Numbered from the stretch's first letter, positions 44,668 through 58,360 are shown. The stretch is 64,000 bases of DNA from Notamacropus eugenii (GCF_028372415.1 NC_092872.1:395595853-395659852), one strand, 5' to 3'. The notes: generated from the sequence alone by a model not told the origin. Translations and numbers: made by a program.

Positions 44668-44818
44668 GTTGTTCAGTCATTTAGTAGTGTCTGACTCTTC
44701 ATGGTGTCATTTGAGGTTTTCTTGGCAAAGATACCGAAGCTATTAGCTATTTCCTTTGGTTCACTTTACAGATGAGGAAACTGAAGTGAGTTGCCCAAGA
44801 TCACAAAGCTAGTGCCTG
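44668..44818 (-). mobile_element. SINE with BovB/RTE-type tail, truncated
   Basis: 'gttgttcagtcatttagtag', 'gtctgactcttcatggtgtc', 'ttcttggcaaagataccgaa', 'cagatgaggaaactgaagtg' and 'cacaaagctagtgcc'. The tRNA-like head is missing. Same family as 11366-11603. Confidence 0.85.
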
Positions 44819-46391
44819 AATGAAAATATTCTATGATAATTCAATTGGGAGAAGAGGCATTAGATTTGAAAATAAACATGTTTTCTGATTTGTTTTCAGA
44901 GCACATCAACTCCCTATGATTATCTCTAGAGTAATGCCTGAGAAAGGGAGCAGTAATAAATTAATGTTGTTAATATCAAGGAAAGAAGAGGAGGAATCAA
45001 AAAGATCTCAAAGATTAGGATGACAAGTTTGGATTTAACTACTTAAGAATTAGGAAAACACAACAGTAAATATATAAAATGATATTTTAGAGAAACAATA
45101 TATTTTACTTGATAAATTCATTCTGTACTGGTCATGGGGCACATTTAGAATTCAAGCTTCTTTAGGAATTCAATGGTTAAAATCCAAATAATAAAATATC
45201 AGTTAAGTGATTATTGGTGACATGTCTCTACAACACTTCAACAACTCTAGGAATAATATGGGTGAACACACACACATTAGAGTAAATATTTATGTATTAT
45301 TCCCTGACCTTATTATGTAATATGCTTGCCTATACTTGTTTTCTACATTAAGATAAGATGCAAAAAATGGTTTATTCTTTTTTTCTTACAATATACATTG
45401 AGCAAATAAACAGCAGGACTGATCCATATTCAATTTTTATTCCTTAAGTTTGAAGTGCAAACATCATACTGAGTAGACAAGCATAGTCCCTGAATAAGGC
45501 AGTAAAATATAACATTATATATGTAGATATGTAATCTTCAGAGGAATGTGTAACATTTTTCTTTAGCGCAAAGACAAACTCTGGTAATGAAAAGAAGCAG
45601 AAAAAAGGGATAAGATAAATATTAGTTTATTATTCTATATCTAATCATTCAATCACACTCTCTTATCTAATACATATAATATACAGATTGAAAATTTTAA
45701 TGTGCTTATACATACACATACAACTGAATGATTTTCCTACCCCTACACATAAACACACACACATATACATATATATGTATGTGTGTGTATATATACATAT
45801 GGGTGTATGTATATATTGTGCATATGTGTGCGTATATGTGTACGTTTTTTCAATATATGATCAAAAATCAGCACATTATCAAAAGCTTCATTTCCAGGGC
45901 CATATATGACTGAAAAGACTTGTAGTACTTAGTGGTTCTTTTTGCCTCCATATTTCTATCTTGAAACTTTAATTGATGAGAGCGATCCCATTCAGATATT
46001 AATATGCTGACTTGATCTGTCTTCACTGTTCTTCTGTAATAAGACAGCATTAATTGAAGTTGCAGTTCAACATGACCTCAAAATATGTATTGTTTTGGTC
46101 ACTACTCCACAGAACATCCCAGAAATTGCCTCTTCTGTGTATTTGTCTTGTAATGCTTCCTCCACAACTATATTGCTTATACGACTTTAATATCATCAAA
46201 TTTCACTAAGCTAAGGTCAGCCTCAGTTGCTAGATCTAGAAAATGAATAATTATACTGAGCAAAATTTAAGGTTTCTCCATGTTCTGAATCTCATGACCA
46301 TCCTCTTTATCAAAGTGACTCTGCTAAAATAATTTATAGATATTTCATATAACTACTTCAATAATTAAAATCCCTATGACCAAGGAGACAG
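44819..46391. other. Unassigned sequence with a TA/TG microsatellite
   Basis: Mostly AT-rich unique sequence. A (TATG/CACA)n run lies at about 45742-45845 and generates two overlapping short frames with no real content. Confidence 0.5.
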
Positions 46392-48085
46392 ACCATTTAT
46401 TTTTTTTTCCAAATTTATTAATTTTCAGTTTTTGCCATCACTTCCTTAAGTTCCAAATGTTCCACTCCTCCCTTCCTGTTCACTCTCCAAGACAGCCTGC
46501 AGTCTTATATGGGTTCTACACATGCGTTCCTATTAAACACATTTTCACATTAGTCATGTTGCACAGAGGAATTAAAATGAATGGGAGAAACCATGAGGAA
46601 AACAAAGCATAACAAAGGAGAGAAAAATCTGCTTCATTCTACATTCCAACCTCTTAGTTCTTTCTCTGGATATGAATGGCATTTTGCATCATGAGTCCTT
46701 TTGAAATGTTTTAGGTCCTTGCATTGCTGTGAAGGGCTAAGTCTATAAAAAGTAGTCCTCACACACTACAGCTGTTACTGTATATAATGTTCTGGTTCTG
46801 CTCACTTCACTCAGCATCAGTTCATATAAGCCTTTACAGGGTTTTTTTCTGAAGTCTACCTGTTCATCATTTCTTATAATACAATAATATTCCATTACAT
46901 TGATATACCACAACTTATTCAACCATTCCCCAATTGATGGGCAGCCCCCCACCTTTCTAGTTCTTGGCCACCACAAAGGGAGCTGTTTAAATATTTTGGC
47001 ACAAGTGAGTCTTTTCCCCCATTTTTATGATCTCTTTTGGATACAGTCCTAGATGCAACATTGCTGGATCAAAGGGCATACACATTTTTATAGCCCTTTG
47101 GGAATAGTTACAAATTGTTCTCTAGAATGGTTGGATCAGTTCGTAGATACACCAACAATGAATTAGTGTTCCAACTCTCCCACATCTCCAACATTTATCA
47201 TTTTCCTATTTTGCCATGTTAGCCAATCTGATAGGTGTGATGTGGAACCTCAGTTGTTTTGATTTGCATCTCTCTAATCAATAGTGATTTAGAGCATTTT
47301 TTTCATGACTATAGATAAAATTAATTTCTTCCTCTGTAACTGTAACTGTAACTCTGAAACTGCTTATTCATGTCCTTTGACCATTTGTCTTGGGGGATGA
47401 CTTGCATTCCTGTAAATTTGATGCAGTTCTCTATATATTTTAGAAATGAGACCTTTACTACAGACACTAGTTGTAAAAATTTTTTTCCCAGTTTTCTGCT
47501 TCCCTCCTAATTTTGGTTTCATTGACTTTGTGCAAAACTTTTCAATTTAATGTAATTAAAGTTATCCATTTTGCATTTCATAACGTTCTTTATCTTTTGT
47601 TTGGTCATAAATTCTTCCATTATCTATAAATCTCACAAATCAACTATTCCTCTTTCCCCTAGTTTGTTTATAGTATGAGCATTCCTACCTAATTTCTGTA
47701 CCCATTTGGACTTCATTCTGGTATATGGTGTCAGGAATTGGTCTATGCCCAGTTTTTGTCACACTATTTTCCAGTTTTCCCAATAGTTTTTGTCAAACAG
47801 TGAGTTCTTATCCCATAAGCTGGGGTCCTTGGGTTTCTCAAAAAGTAGATTGCCATAGACTTCGGCTAGTCTGTCTTACCTAAACTATTACACTATTAGC
47901 TACTCCTCTATTTCTTAGCCAGTACCAAGTTTTTTTTTTGGTGACTGTTGCTTTATAGTACAATTTAAGATCTGTTATGACTAGGACACCTTCCTTAGCA
48001 TTTCTTTTCATTAATTCTCTTCATATTCTGGAACTTTTATTCTTTCAGATGAATTTTGATATTATTTTTGCTGTAGTTTTAAACT
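46392..48085 (-). mobile_element. 5'-truncated L1 (ORF2 C-terminal half and 3'UTR)
   Basis: The plus strand is antisense to the L1 at 2102-3645 and 17450-19000. It shows the 3'UTR (46392-46620), 'ccacaacttattcaaccatt' and 'gatgggcagccccccacc' (MWYI..MEYY region), 'tttctgcttccctcctaatt' and 'tttggtcataaattcttcc' (47450-47620), and 'tttgtcaaacagtgagttct' (about 47790). It ends at about 48085 near a (TA)n run. It is a classic 5' truncation. Confidence 0.85.
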
Positions 48086-48086
48086 A

Positions 48087-48090
<4 letters not shown>

Positions 48091-48117
<27 letters not shown>
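48091..48117. repeat. (TA)n microsatellite
   Basis: About 13 TA units at the 5'-truncated edge of the L1. Confidence 0.9.
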
Positions 48118-48123
<6 letters not shown>

Positions 48124-48180
48124 GAAACCAATATGATAAATATCTGTGAATTGCCTCCTTTGTAAATTCTTCCAGTTATA

Positions 48181-48412
48181 GCCAGAGTGTAATGGGTGGA
48201 GTTCTGGACTTGAAGCCAGGAGACCTCCATGGAATCTTGTCACTTATACTTCATAGCTGTGTGATCATAGGCTTATCTCTTACAATGTAGTTATACAGTT
48301 TTCCTCAATTGTAAAATCAGGCTCATAATACTTCCACTACTTTACTTTGGAATTGTTATAAGGGGAAAGTGGTTTGCAAAGCTTGAAATACGAAATAAAT
48401 ATTAGTTGTTCA
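48181..48412 (+). mobile_element. MIR SINE, near full length
   Basis: 'agagtgtaatgggtggagtt', 'ttgaagccaggagacctcc', 'catagctgtgtgatcatagg', 'tcaattgtaaaatcaggctc' and 'tggtttgcaaagcttgaaat'. Confidence 0.8.
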
Positions 48413-50586
48413 TTCTACCTTCTACCTTGACATAAAATTAGATTTTTAACTCTTCATTGCAAAAATCTCAGCATTCCTGATGAAAAGCATAAAGAACCTT
48501 ATGGAATTGTTCTGCAGTTGAAATAGATTGAAACATTTTCCTTTACTTTGCTCTATTTAAAGTAACTTTTTGATAAAAGGTACTGGTTTTACTTTTGCTT
48601 AAAAAATAATAATTGAAGCTTCATATGAATGAAAGGGATAGTATTAGTATTCAAGATTTTCTCTTTTACACAGGATAAAAGTAGTGTAAATCTATTTTTA
48701 AGTTGCTAATATGTTATTCTGCTCAATTCTTACTTATTATACCACTCTGTATTTGTTATTCTGGATTTTCTTCTCTTGCCTTCCTTTTGTTTATTGTGAC
48801 ACCCTGTCTCCAGCTGACAGGGTAGGTGAATTCTACTCCTAGAGGAATTCTTTCCACTTTACATTGTCAGAGAAAATATTTAGTAATCTCTCTCTGGAGA
48901 ATCTTGCCATACACTTCTTTGACATGCTCACATTTCATGACTGAAGACTTAGCCTAAATTGTAACTTTTGCCACAGTAGTATGTTACATCCTTAATATTT
49001 TAATACAGGCTTTATTCAGTATTGAAACTGATCAAGTTTCACAAACTAGAAATTGATATCTTATGATCATACATAATATTTACTTACTACAAAATATGGA
49101 GTGAGACCAGTAATAACCCAAATATATTGCCTTTTTAAAAACAAACCACAATATACTAGATAACATGTCATAACTCTGAAATTAGTGGATTTCAAGGTAT
49201 GACCTATTGAGGCTGAGCTAATTTCTTATGTGACATGTACTGGTTTTTTGTTGTGTGTGTCTGTGTGTATGTGTGTGTGTGTGTGTGTTTCTCAGACTGA
49301 TTGGCCATATTGTTATTTAGCATCTGACAGAGCATGGAAGAATATTGTGCATGAAACATTAATCAGGAAATTATGCATTGCTTTCACAACTGGACTTTAC
49401 TTTGTAATAGTGTATTAGCTCTTAACATGCAAATTATTGTAGGTAATTACCTCATTTTTCAGTGGCTCATTGATGGATTGAAGTTTCATGTAGAATGTTC
49501 GGTGTAATTTAAAATCTTTCAGTGATTTGTTTCCTTACTTGTTCATAAAAGTCCCAGTTTGCGTCATTGTATGTTAGAAATATAGGACCTATAGTGCTGT
49601 AAAATTCTAAGTGTGAAGTTCATTTTCCTAGTTCCTTTTAACCCTAAGTGAAGCTGGCAAATTGATAAACTGCTATAAAAATGTACTCACTTTGTACAGC
49701 CAAAAGAGTGCAGGAGAACCATATTTTTAGCTCCTGGTAGTCAGGGTGCATTAGTTATTTTTTTCCTATGGATTTTACACCTAAAATTTAAGCAGAAACT
49801 GAGATGGCTCATAGCTTCATGAATAGTCTAAGACATGCCATGAAAACAGGTTCCAGTATCTTTCTGAACAAGTAAAACCAGCTATATTTTCTTTAAAAAA
49901 AAACAAGTCTTTAAGTGCCAACTTAAAAAAATGTTAAATTTCAAATCTGTGAGTCTATTCCTCAGTAGCAGTACAAATATTTTAATTATAGTTAGGCCAG
50001 AATAACCTGCTTATTTTGTTTATCTGCATTGCCTACATTTTCAAGATTCTATGTCATAATTGTATTTCCAAAGCCAAATATAGTTTAGTTGGTCTCTGAC
50101 CCATGGAAAGAATCTTGATATTTATATGAATAGCTCTGAATATTTAGATAATGCTTTCCCCGTATTTTTCAATCCTATGTGTCATATAATCATTAATATT
50201 TGTTGTGATCTTGTCTATTCAGAATCCTGCTGCTATAAAATACCTTCCCCATAAATGTCAAGTCATGTAAAATTGAATGCCTATGTTTAAATAGATTTTA
50301 ACAGATAATAAAACTCTTGAGATTAAAATGGTTTCATTCAGGGAGACAATTCCTTCAGCAGTATGCAATTTATGTGTCACATTATGTAAAATACAATTTT
50401 TAAAATACTTTTACATTTTTAAAGTATCTTTTCAAATGGGAATAAAAAGATGCTGGTGTTCTAATCCTAAGTCTTCAAGGAAAATGAGAGAGGTAATGAT
50501 AGGTTGCAAACCCATGTTTTCAAAACAGTGCTCTGATTTGATTTGTTTTCTTCTCATTCATTGAGGTGTGGGGAAGAAGGGAGGTA

Positions 50587-50587
<1 letters not shown>
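48413..50587. other. No recognised feature, apart from a short (TG)n run
   Basis: Unique AT-rich sequence. A (TG)n tract lies at about 49251-49289. No frame longer than 80 codons and no recognisable domain. Confidence 0.6.

Positions 50588-50637
<50 letters not shown>
50588..50637. repeat. (TG)n microsatellite
   Basis: About 25 uninterrupted TG units, the longest pure dinucleotide run in the window. Confidence 0.95.
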
Positions 50638-50641
<4 letters not shown>

Positions 50642-51540
50642 ATGCCAAAGATTAAAGATAAACAATCAGGATTTTTATCTACAGTTTAACCTTCCTTCAT
50701 TTAAGACAATGAAAAGGAATTAGAGTGTTTTGACACTCGATTATTCAAGCAGATAAAATTGCTTTCCAATTTATAGGTGTGCAGTTTGGCACCTCATCCT
50801 TGAATATCCAGATATGTCACAGCTTACAATTGGTTTACTATCACAAAGAATGGATCATGTCTTTATTGATAACAGCTACTGACAATCCTTTACTGGCTAA
50901 ATATTAAAACAGATTTGTAAAATTATGTGACATATTTCCTCTTAGACAGTCCTCGAACATGAAATATATTATATGACTAGTCAAAATCAATTCAAATGAG
51001 TTTATAGTGAACTTGCAAGAAGCTCCACTGTCCACCCGGGTTGCCTCAGCTTTGATTGATCTCTCTTTCTACTAAAAATATACATATAACTTATACATTT
51101 CAATTCAACATTCAGTTGTAATGATCTTTTGTTATTATTCACCTTCATGACAAATTCTTGCACTGCCTCAACTGTTGGCTCTTAAAGGCAGACAAAAAAT
51201 TATTACATTTTCATCTCCATCCCCCACAAAACTCAGGCTAGTAAAGAATGAGTATATAGGTAGTTGATGTTACAAAAGTACTCAATAATATAATGGACCT
51301 GCAAACTCAAATATATAAGAACCTTCTTCAGTAGTTGAGATCCTAACCTATTCATGCTTCTCCATCTTGTGTTGAATTTTTCTATGCTTTTACACCATTC
51401 TTTTATCAATGATCTATCCAATTGGCTAGAAGCCTTCCATTAAAAATTTTATTTCATGATTATTGGGGCAATGTTCATACTGTTCATTTATAAAATATCA
51501 CTCATGCTTCATGCCAGTTTCATTCTTCTTCTAGTCCTAA
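50638..51540. other. No recognised feature
   Basis: AT-rich, unassigned. Confidence 0.55.
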
Positions 51541-51645
51541 ACATCAAAGATGTCATAAAACTAGAGTTAGGAGGGACTGCAAAGACCATGTATTCCAACA
51601 CCAAAAGGAGAAATACAGAAAATGTTCAGATAAATAGATAAAATT
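51541..51645. mobile_element. Possible MIR/ancient SINE fragment
   Basis: 'cataaaactagagttaggag', 'ggactgcaaagaccatgtat' and 'tccaacaccaaaaggagaaa' resemble the common mammalian 'agagctggaagggacct...tccaaccccctcattt' block. Weak. Confidence 0.4.
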
Positions 51646-52700
51646 GGAAGTACAAAAAATTGAAACTTTAAAGCAAATAATATTAAAGTCTAACAAAATG
51701 AATAAACTTTTAGCAAATTTAATCAAAAAAGATTGAGAGGGGGAAATCAAATTACCATTTATATAAACAATGTGAATTCATAACACGCAGGAGGAAACAG
51801 ATAATTATTTTTAAAAGCACTGATATACAGGAATATTGAAGGAAAAATAAGAAGCTACTATATCCACCTTTTGTGAGTTAAATATCATCCTCATAGGTAA
51901 AGTAGCTACACCACATAGAAAAGTAACTGTAAAATATTCTAATAAAACAAAACATTTAAATGAAATATTTTTCTTTGAAAAGAGGAAATAGTATCACTGA
52001 TAAAAAAAAATTATTCACCATGACAAAGTCCAATGCAAAAATGGCTCTACATATAGAAAATAAATTTATGTCTTCTTCTTCCAAGTACTCTGAGCTTCAG
52101 TGATGGCATCTGCCCACTGAGGGGAGCCTGGCAGTGGCATCCAGGACCCTCTCCCTAGCCAAAGAAAGAGAAAAAGCCCAAAAAGAAAGGCAAGAAAGAA
52201 CAACAGTAGAAGGTTGTTTTTGCTGGGCCTGTGTGCTTTTCATCCTTCCTCCTTTTTTTCATCATGACCATATAAATAACAAAAACCCCATAAACTCTAT
52301 ATGATTATACTAGTAGCTGTTAAAAACAGTTTAAACAAGATATAACTCATTCATTTAAATAACAGTAAAAATCATATTCCCAGAAGGGCCTTTCATTAAT
52401 ATGAGTAAAAGTATCTATCTAAAATCAAGACAAAGTATTATTTGTAATAGAGAATCAACTACATAATCAAATTCAATACTTAGATAGGAGAAATATTCTT
52501 TATAAAAATAAATAAATTAAATAATCAGGGAAGTGTTCATTATTTTTAATTGGATCATGTCAAATTTTTTTAATGAAATAGATAATAAAAATTCATTTGG
52601 AGGAAGAGAATGTGTCAAATCTCATGGGAAAAATTTAAAAAAAAAACATACGAATGAAGGAAGCCTATCATCACCAACTCTTTAATTGCAAGACAAAAAT
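51646..52700 (+). mobile_element. Decayed L1 ORF2 fragment interrupted by a GC-richer block
   Basis: Traces of the ORF2 linker ('ataaacttttagcaaattta', 'atcaaattaccat', 51700-51760) are followed by traces of the reverse-transcriptase region ('aaagtattatttgtaatag' at about 52435) and by 'aaattcatttggaggaagag' (about 52590), in L1 order on the plus strand. The block at 52075-52255 does not belong to L1. Identity is low. Confidence 0.5.
52075..52255. other. GC-richer inserted block of unknown origin
   Basis: About 180 bases with 'gatggcatctgcccactgag', 'gggagcctggcagtggcatc' and 'caggaccctctccctagcc', then a lysine-codon-rich run ('aagaaagagaaaaagcccaa'). Composition differs from the surrounding L1. 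One frame reads KKEKKPKKKGKKEQQ followed by a stop. It could be a scrap of a processed pseudogene; I do not recognise the parent and see no A-tail or target-site duplication. Confidence 0.35.
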
Positions 52701-54837
52701 TATTAAAACCCTCAAAATAACTCAGTGGAACAGTGTTAATTTGACTTTTGACCCTCAGAAGTTCAACCATCTGAATGCCTAAAGAAGGGTAAAGAATCTA
52801 AGTTTTAATGTACTCTGTCTGAATCACTGCTCTGGCAGATTTCCCTCCCACTCTTACTTTTTTCCCTCAGAATGAGAATTGTGAAAGTATTTAGCTCACT
52901 AGTTCAGGAGGATGCTACTCTTAAAGGTAGCTCTGTTCCCACTACTTGGTGAGACTATTTAAAGGATCAGAAAGTGTTTTGTGACTGACTCTATCTCAAT
53001 CTTTTGGGCATAGCTATGACACTGAGTTTAGGAAAGAATATGGGAAATAAAATGGTGTCTGACAATGTGCATGAATCTGGGAATGGATAGAATATCCATC
53101 AAGCATTATGTAAATGGCCAAGCAGAAGTTGAAAGCAGGCTCTGTAGGAACATTGAGATGGTGTGAGATAATCATGTTTCTTCTATTCCTTGACTTTTAG
53201 ACCAAAAACATTTAATAGAAATCAGTCTTTGGGCATATCTATATTTCTGTGAAAAATAGAAGGTCAGCATGCACACAATAGGCAAAAACTGAAAATTCAG
53301 ACTAACAGGAAATTATTGGCAAAATTTGTTCAATCACTCTTTCCTTTCCATTTAACTTTAGTAAATACATCTATTTTGTATGATGAGTAAACAGAATATC
53401 TTAGGGGCTATACTGAAAAAAGAGTGGATTGGGGATCCAACTAAACTACATGCGCCCCTCCCCACACACACACAAAACACGTTCTATTTAAAAATATATT
53501 ATATCCATAGAAAGGGATACAGAAGCCAAGGCACTAGGAAAAGACTGGAAAAATATCAGAAAGTAATCTGTGCATGCTTAGTGTGAGTGATTAACTTGTA
53601 GTTTAAGAGTGGGACTGCCAGGTGTGCTTGTGCATGCTCAATGAGTGCATTGGCAAAGCTTCAACATCAGGCACCTGGTGGTGCCACTGTACAGATGTAA
53701 TGGTCAAAGCAATTTCTTTGAGCCACACCCCCTTGTGTAAAACCATGGACCATATGGAAACAGAACACTATGTATATGGAAAAACTGGGTTTCAGTATAG
53801 GCCCAGGCCACATCACAGTTATATATGTCTGTTTTTCCTTGTTTGTATTAATAGAAATTCAGGGGGAATCTTCTCATTTTTTTAAAATTATGAAGCAAAA
53901 TGCATCTAAGTACATTCATTGGACAAACCAACCAAATAAAATGGGGGAATGGCCTAAAGATATGTGTTGCCTCATGGAATTTTTAATCTAGTTTATCTGA
54001 TTTAGCTAGCTTAGTTTTATACAGAAAATTGCCAGATGGCTAGATTCTGGGTCTATGCAATTCCATAGTAGAAAACTTGGTGGGACTTTGAGTTTTATAA
54101 GTTTTTTTTTCCTTCTTTGTCGTTACATTGTTGGGAACATAAGTTGGGGCGTATATACCAGGATAAATTAAGCACAACTTTGGTTTTCAGTGTTTCATTT
54201 CCTCCACACTTTGATACAAGAAAGAAGGTGTTTAAGGTCCTATGAAAATATATACTCCATGTATAATAGACACTGCTATTTTTGCATAAATGGTGAATAA
54301 AATATGAATCAGGCACATGTTTGCTCTCATATTCTTTTGCATTATTTAAACCATGCAAACTTGAACTAAAAGAGAAAAAATACTGATACCAAGAAGAAAG
54401 AGTATATTATAGATTATTGTTGAATACCTACTGTGACCAAACATTTTCTTTCAAAGAATATGATGTTTCATAGTATTAGCATAGTACCAATGTTTGGGGG
54501 AAAAGGTCAGTAATCAGACTAGTCAAAGAAGTGTCTTTGTTATGAAGGATTAAATGAGCTACTTTAGTATCTCAGATTAGCTCAACATACTGATGAATTT
54601 AATAATTCATTAAGAAAATTATTTGAAAAATATGTAAAATGGTGATTTGATATCTGAAAATTTATATAGAGTGATGACTTGATATCCTTGGATGAGTAAA
54701 TAATTTCCCAAAAAGGAAATAGATCATTCTTCAACATCCTTACAATGGAACTGTAAGCAATCATATCTTTTGATCTCTGGGAAGCTTTTTAGGTTAGCAC
54801 CCTTTCTAATCTCAGTCATTGCTTTCAGATTTAAATA
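52701..54837. other. No recognised feature
   Basis: Unique AT-rich sequence. Frames of up to 87 codons at 53380-53991 and 54095-54358 have no recognisable domain or start context. Confidence 0.55.
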
Positions 54838-55440
54838 TTTTATATTTTCAATTACATACAAAATAATTTTAACTTTCTTTTTTTTAAATTGAGTTCCAAA
54901 TTCTTTCTCCCCTTTGAGAAGGCAAGAATTTAATACAGGCTATACCTGTTCGGTCATGAAAAACATATTTCAATATGAATGTTCTTGTGAAAGAAAACAC
55001 TGAACAAAAAATAAAAATTAAGAGTAAAAAATTGATTTAATCTGCATTTATATTCCATCAGTTCTTTCTCTCCTGTTGAATACTATTTCTCATTGTTAGT
55101 CCACTGGATTGTCTTGGATCATTGCATTGTTGAGAATAGCTAAGTCATCCATATTTGATCATCCTATAATATTGTTATTACTATGCATCATATTCATCTG
55201 GATTGCTCATTTCATTTTGCATAAGTTCATGAGAGTCTTCCCAGGTTTTTTTGAAAGCATCTTTTTCATTATTTCTTATATTACAATAGTATTCCATCAC
55301 AATTATATATCACCACTTGTTCAGCCATTCCTCAATCAATCAACATCCTCTCAGTTTGTAATTCTTTGCCATCACAAAAAGTAGTCTCAATTTTCCAAAC
55401 ACTACAAAGACTGACATATAGATCTCTTTACTAATATTAG
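54838..55440 (-). mobile_element. L1 3' end, older subfamily
   Basis: Antisense L1 3'UTR and ORF2 end: 'ttctttctcccctttgagaa', 'ggattgtcttggatcattgc', 'tacaatagtattccatcac' and 'cacttgttcagccattcctc'. The 91-codon plus-strand frame at 55109-55384 is its antisense shadow. Confidence 0.75.
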
Positions 55441-56174
55441 GCCAACCCTGAGGGGTTAGGATATTCAAAAATGTTGAAATGTTGAGTTCCCATCGAGTGT
55501 ATCTCCCACATTAATTAACCAGGTACCATTTACCAAATGTAAACTACTGATTGACACCAATTATCTTTGATTTAAAAAAAAATACTGAGAATGTACAGGA
55601 AGGATGTGACAAAAACATGCCTCTATAAACTAGGATTGAATCAGAGAATTTTCTCCAGGGAGAGTGGGCTCTAGCTTAGATAATTTGGTCACAAACAATA
55701 ATTTTCCCCTTAATTCAGGGGCTTTCAATTCTGCACACCATATACACACATACACACACACACACACATTGAATAATGAAAAACTTGAAGCATGAGAAAA
55801 AATTAAAAACCTGTATTCTTTTGGTCAAGTTTCTCATAATGAGAACATTTGCACATAAGTAGTCCTTAAGGGACCGACACAGTGTCACTGGGCCCATAAG
55901 AAAAGTTGTTTGAATTGTCTAGGATCTATGACAGTTTACAATATGTTGGCATTGTCTTCATTGTATTACTACCATGCCATCATGAGGTATTAGAATGGAA
56001 TATTCTTTGTAAACCAAGAAAAAGAATTTAAATAACCTTTTCAGAAGGGAAAAAATGGGATGTTATAACAAAAATGTTATAAATGTATTGCAATGCTTCA
56101 TATTATATATAAACTAAAGGGAAAAAGTAAAGATCATCCTAGATTAAAACAAAACAAAACAACTACTTCTTTTG
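55441..56174. other. Unassigned sequence with a (CA)n run
   Basis: A (CA)n tract lies at about 55742-55769. Otherwise unique and AT-rich. Confidence 0.55.
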
Positions 56175-56290
56175 CTAGAATGAAAGCTGCTTAAAATCAG
56201 AAAGTACTTTACTCTTGTTTTTGTATATCCAGTTTCTATCTAATATAGTACATGGTACGTAATAGCTGTTTAATAATTGCTTTCTTATTC
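56175..56290 (+). mobile_element. L2 LINE 3' end
   Basis: 'aatgaaagctgcttaaaatc', 'gtatatccagtttctatcta', 'atagtacatggtacgtaat' and 'agctgtttaataattgc' match the L2 tail order. Confidence 0.7.
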
Positions 56291-57294
56291 ATTGTTTGGG
56301 GAAATGGTGCTTCTGCTTCTAAATACTACCTTGATTTTCTTATTCAACCCATATAGCTCTATCTATTTACCCATTATATTTATTTTAATATCCACTTTTA
56401 TGATTAATTAATCTTAATTAATAATTTAGTCTTTTCTTTATCTGACTGAATCAGAACTCTGCTCATTTTTTATTTTCTATTTCATTCTTCTTGAGGTATA
56501 GCACCTCCTCTTCTGGGAAGAGAGTACAAAAGTTGAGGTCTTTCTCATTTGGAGTAATGTTAATCATCATGTAAAATGTTAATGCATATTTCATATTTAT
56601 TTTACTCTTTCTACAGATTCATTGAAATCTAGTGGCCAGAGCCTGAAACAATATTTTCAACTAAGGTAGGAAAATGTTCATTCTCTATGCTTTAATTTGT
56701 TAACAAAACTTTGCATGTAATTCAGCGGTTTTCAAAGAATGGAGGAGCTGAGAACAGCTTTAGGTATAAAACTAATCATCCACTTCATCTCTCCACCCTC
56801 AGTGCTTTCAACTTTCAGATCCACTTCAGTAGTTAAAGAAAAGAAAATTGAGTTTTTATTTTTTTCTGAATAGAAGTTTATTTGTTTAATGTTAAATCCA
56901 TTCCAACTACCAAAGCTCAGAGGATATCAAGGTTAACAGTCCTGGAAGGAAGGATAAGTTTTACATTCCACGTTGAAATAGAAAGGCCAGGCGGGGTGAG
57001 AGGTAGGGACTCTGTGGTGAAACAGATGGAATGGTGAGTGTGGCTTTGGCTCTCCGGGCAGCTGAAATGGACTTGAATTTGTGACAAAGGTTGTACTTTA
57101 GACTAAAGTTTTGTATGTACATTCTACTGAGGCAAGTCCTGTTAGAATGGGGAATGCCCTAGTTCCTCCGAAACAAACAAAAACGTGACAGTAACTGGCT
57201 AGAAGGGATTGGCAGTACATTGTACACTATGCTAGTGAAAAATATATTTTGAGTAAGGATAAATTCTGCAAATTCTTGTTCTCCAACTCAATGC
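56291..57294. other. No recognised feature
   Basis: Unassigned. A somewhat GC-richer part at 56980-57070 has no frame. Confidence 0.55.
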
Positions 57295-58030
57295 TGTTCA
57301 TATATTATAAATATTTATTAATCCTCTACTCTGTGCAGAGAGAAATGTATTAGGTACTGAGAGTAGGGGGACAAAGATTAAATAAAACACAGAATCCTAC
57401 TAAATAGAGCTCCTAATCTAATACACAATACCAAGCACAAGTAGAGTAAAATATGACAAATGATAAAGGATGCAAAAGGAAGACTGAGAGGAGAAAGTAA
57501 TGTTATTTACTTAAGACTTCATGAAGGCTTGAAGTCCTGCCCATCCTTTAATCCTCAGATGAATGACATCTTAAAAGATCATCATTAAGATCATTGATGA
57601 TCAGCATGATCAACGTTGATCATCAGTAAGATGGCGTTTGATCTGAGACATAAAGATTGGATGGGATTTCAATCAGAAGAGATAAGGAGAAGTGGTTTTC
57701 CAAGAATAGGGAACAAAAGAGTGAGGTCTAGGAAGCCCCCAGAGTGTGGGATGTGTAGGACATGCAGAAGTAGTTTAATTAGAACCAAATGCTCATAGAA
57801 GGCTCTAATATGAAAGAAACCTTTTGGAAAAGGGGGCAGTGCCAGACTGTAAAGAGACTTTAGTGCCCAAACTAAGAAATTTGGACTTTATTAGAAGGTT
57901 ATAGAATATTATTTTTTTAAAAAGTTTCAGCAGAGAAGCTCCATAAATAGATCTGTTCATGATAGACATTGATCTGTATTAAGTGTGATAAGTAGAGTAA
58001 ATTGGGAAGAAAATAAGAAAGCAATCAATT
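57295..58030 (+). mobile_element. Ancient mammal-wide LINE 3' sequence (L2/L3 group)
   Basis: 'aatatttattaatcctctac', 'tattaggtactgagagtagg', 'acataaagattggatgggat', 'gtgccagactgtaaagagac' and 'aaatttggactttattagaa' follow the same ancient repeat as 12080-12960 in order. A 60-codon frame at 57616-57798 lies inside it and is not a gene. Confidence 0.6.
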
Positions 58031-58214
58031 TAGTCATTTAAAGTCATAATTTCAGTTTTGAAAAAAAGAATCAACTTTTATTAATCCTTGCCATCTGAAC
58101 AAATTGACTAGATGATTGATTAATGAATATTTCTTGAATGTTGAATTGACATATTGATTTCATTTGGCAATCTTAGAAACTCCTTACTCTTTATCTGAAC
58201 TCAAACTGGCAAAT

Positions 58215-58360
58215 GATTGGAGTTAGTGAGAGCTTGGACTAAACTGCTTCTGACACAGAGTAGTTCTCTGACCACTGAAAAGTCATTTAAGCTCTCCATG
58301 CTTCCAAGAAATTCTCTTCAACTATGGATTATCAGTGAATCTTAGAAAGTGTAGGCAAAG
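58215..58360 (+). mobile_element. MIR-type SINE fragment
   Basis: 'gagcttggactaaactgctt', 'ctgacacagagtagttctct', 'gaaaagtcatttaagctctc' and 'aaattctcttcaactatgg' follow a marsupial MIR variant order. Confidence 0.6.

Noticed and set aside
57616..57798. 60-codon frame with several cysteines, zinc-finger-like
   Set aside because: It lies inside an ancient LINE repeat, and the cysteine spacing fits no known zinc-finger pattern.
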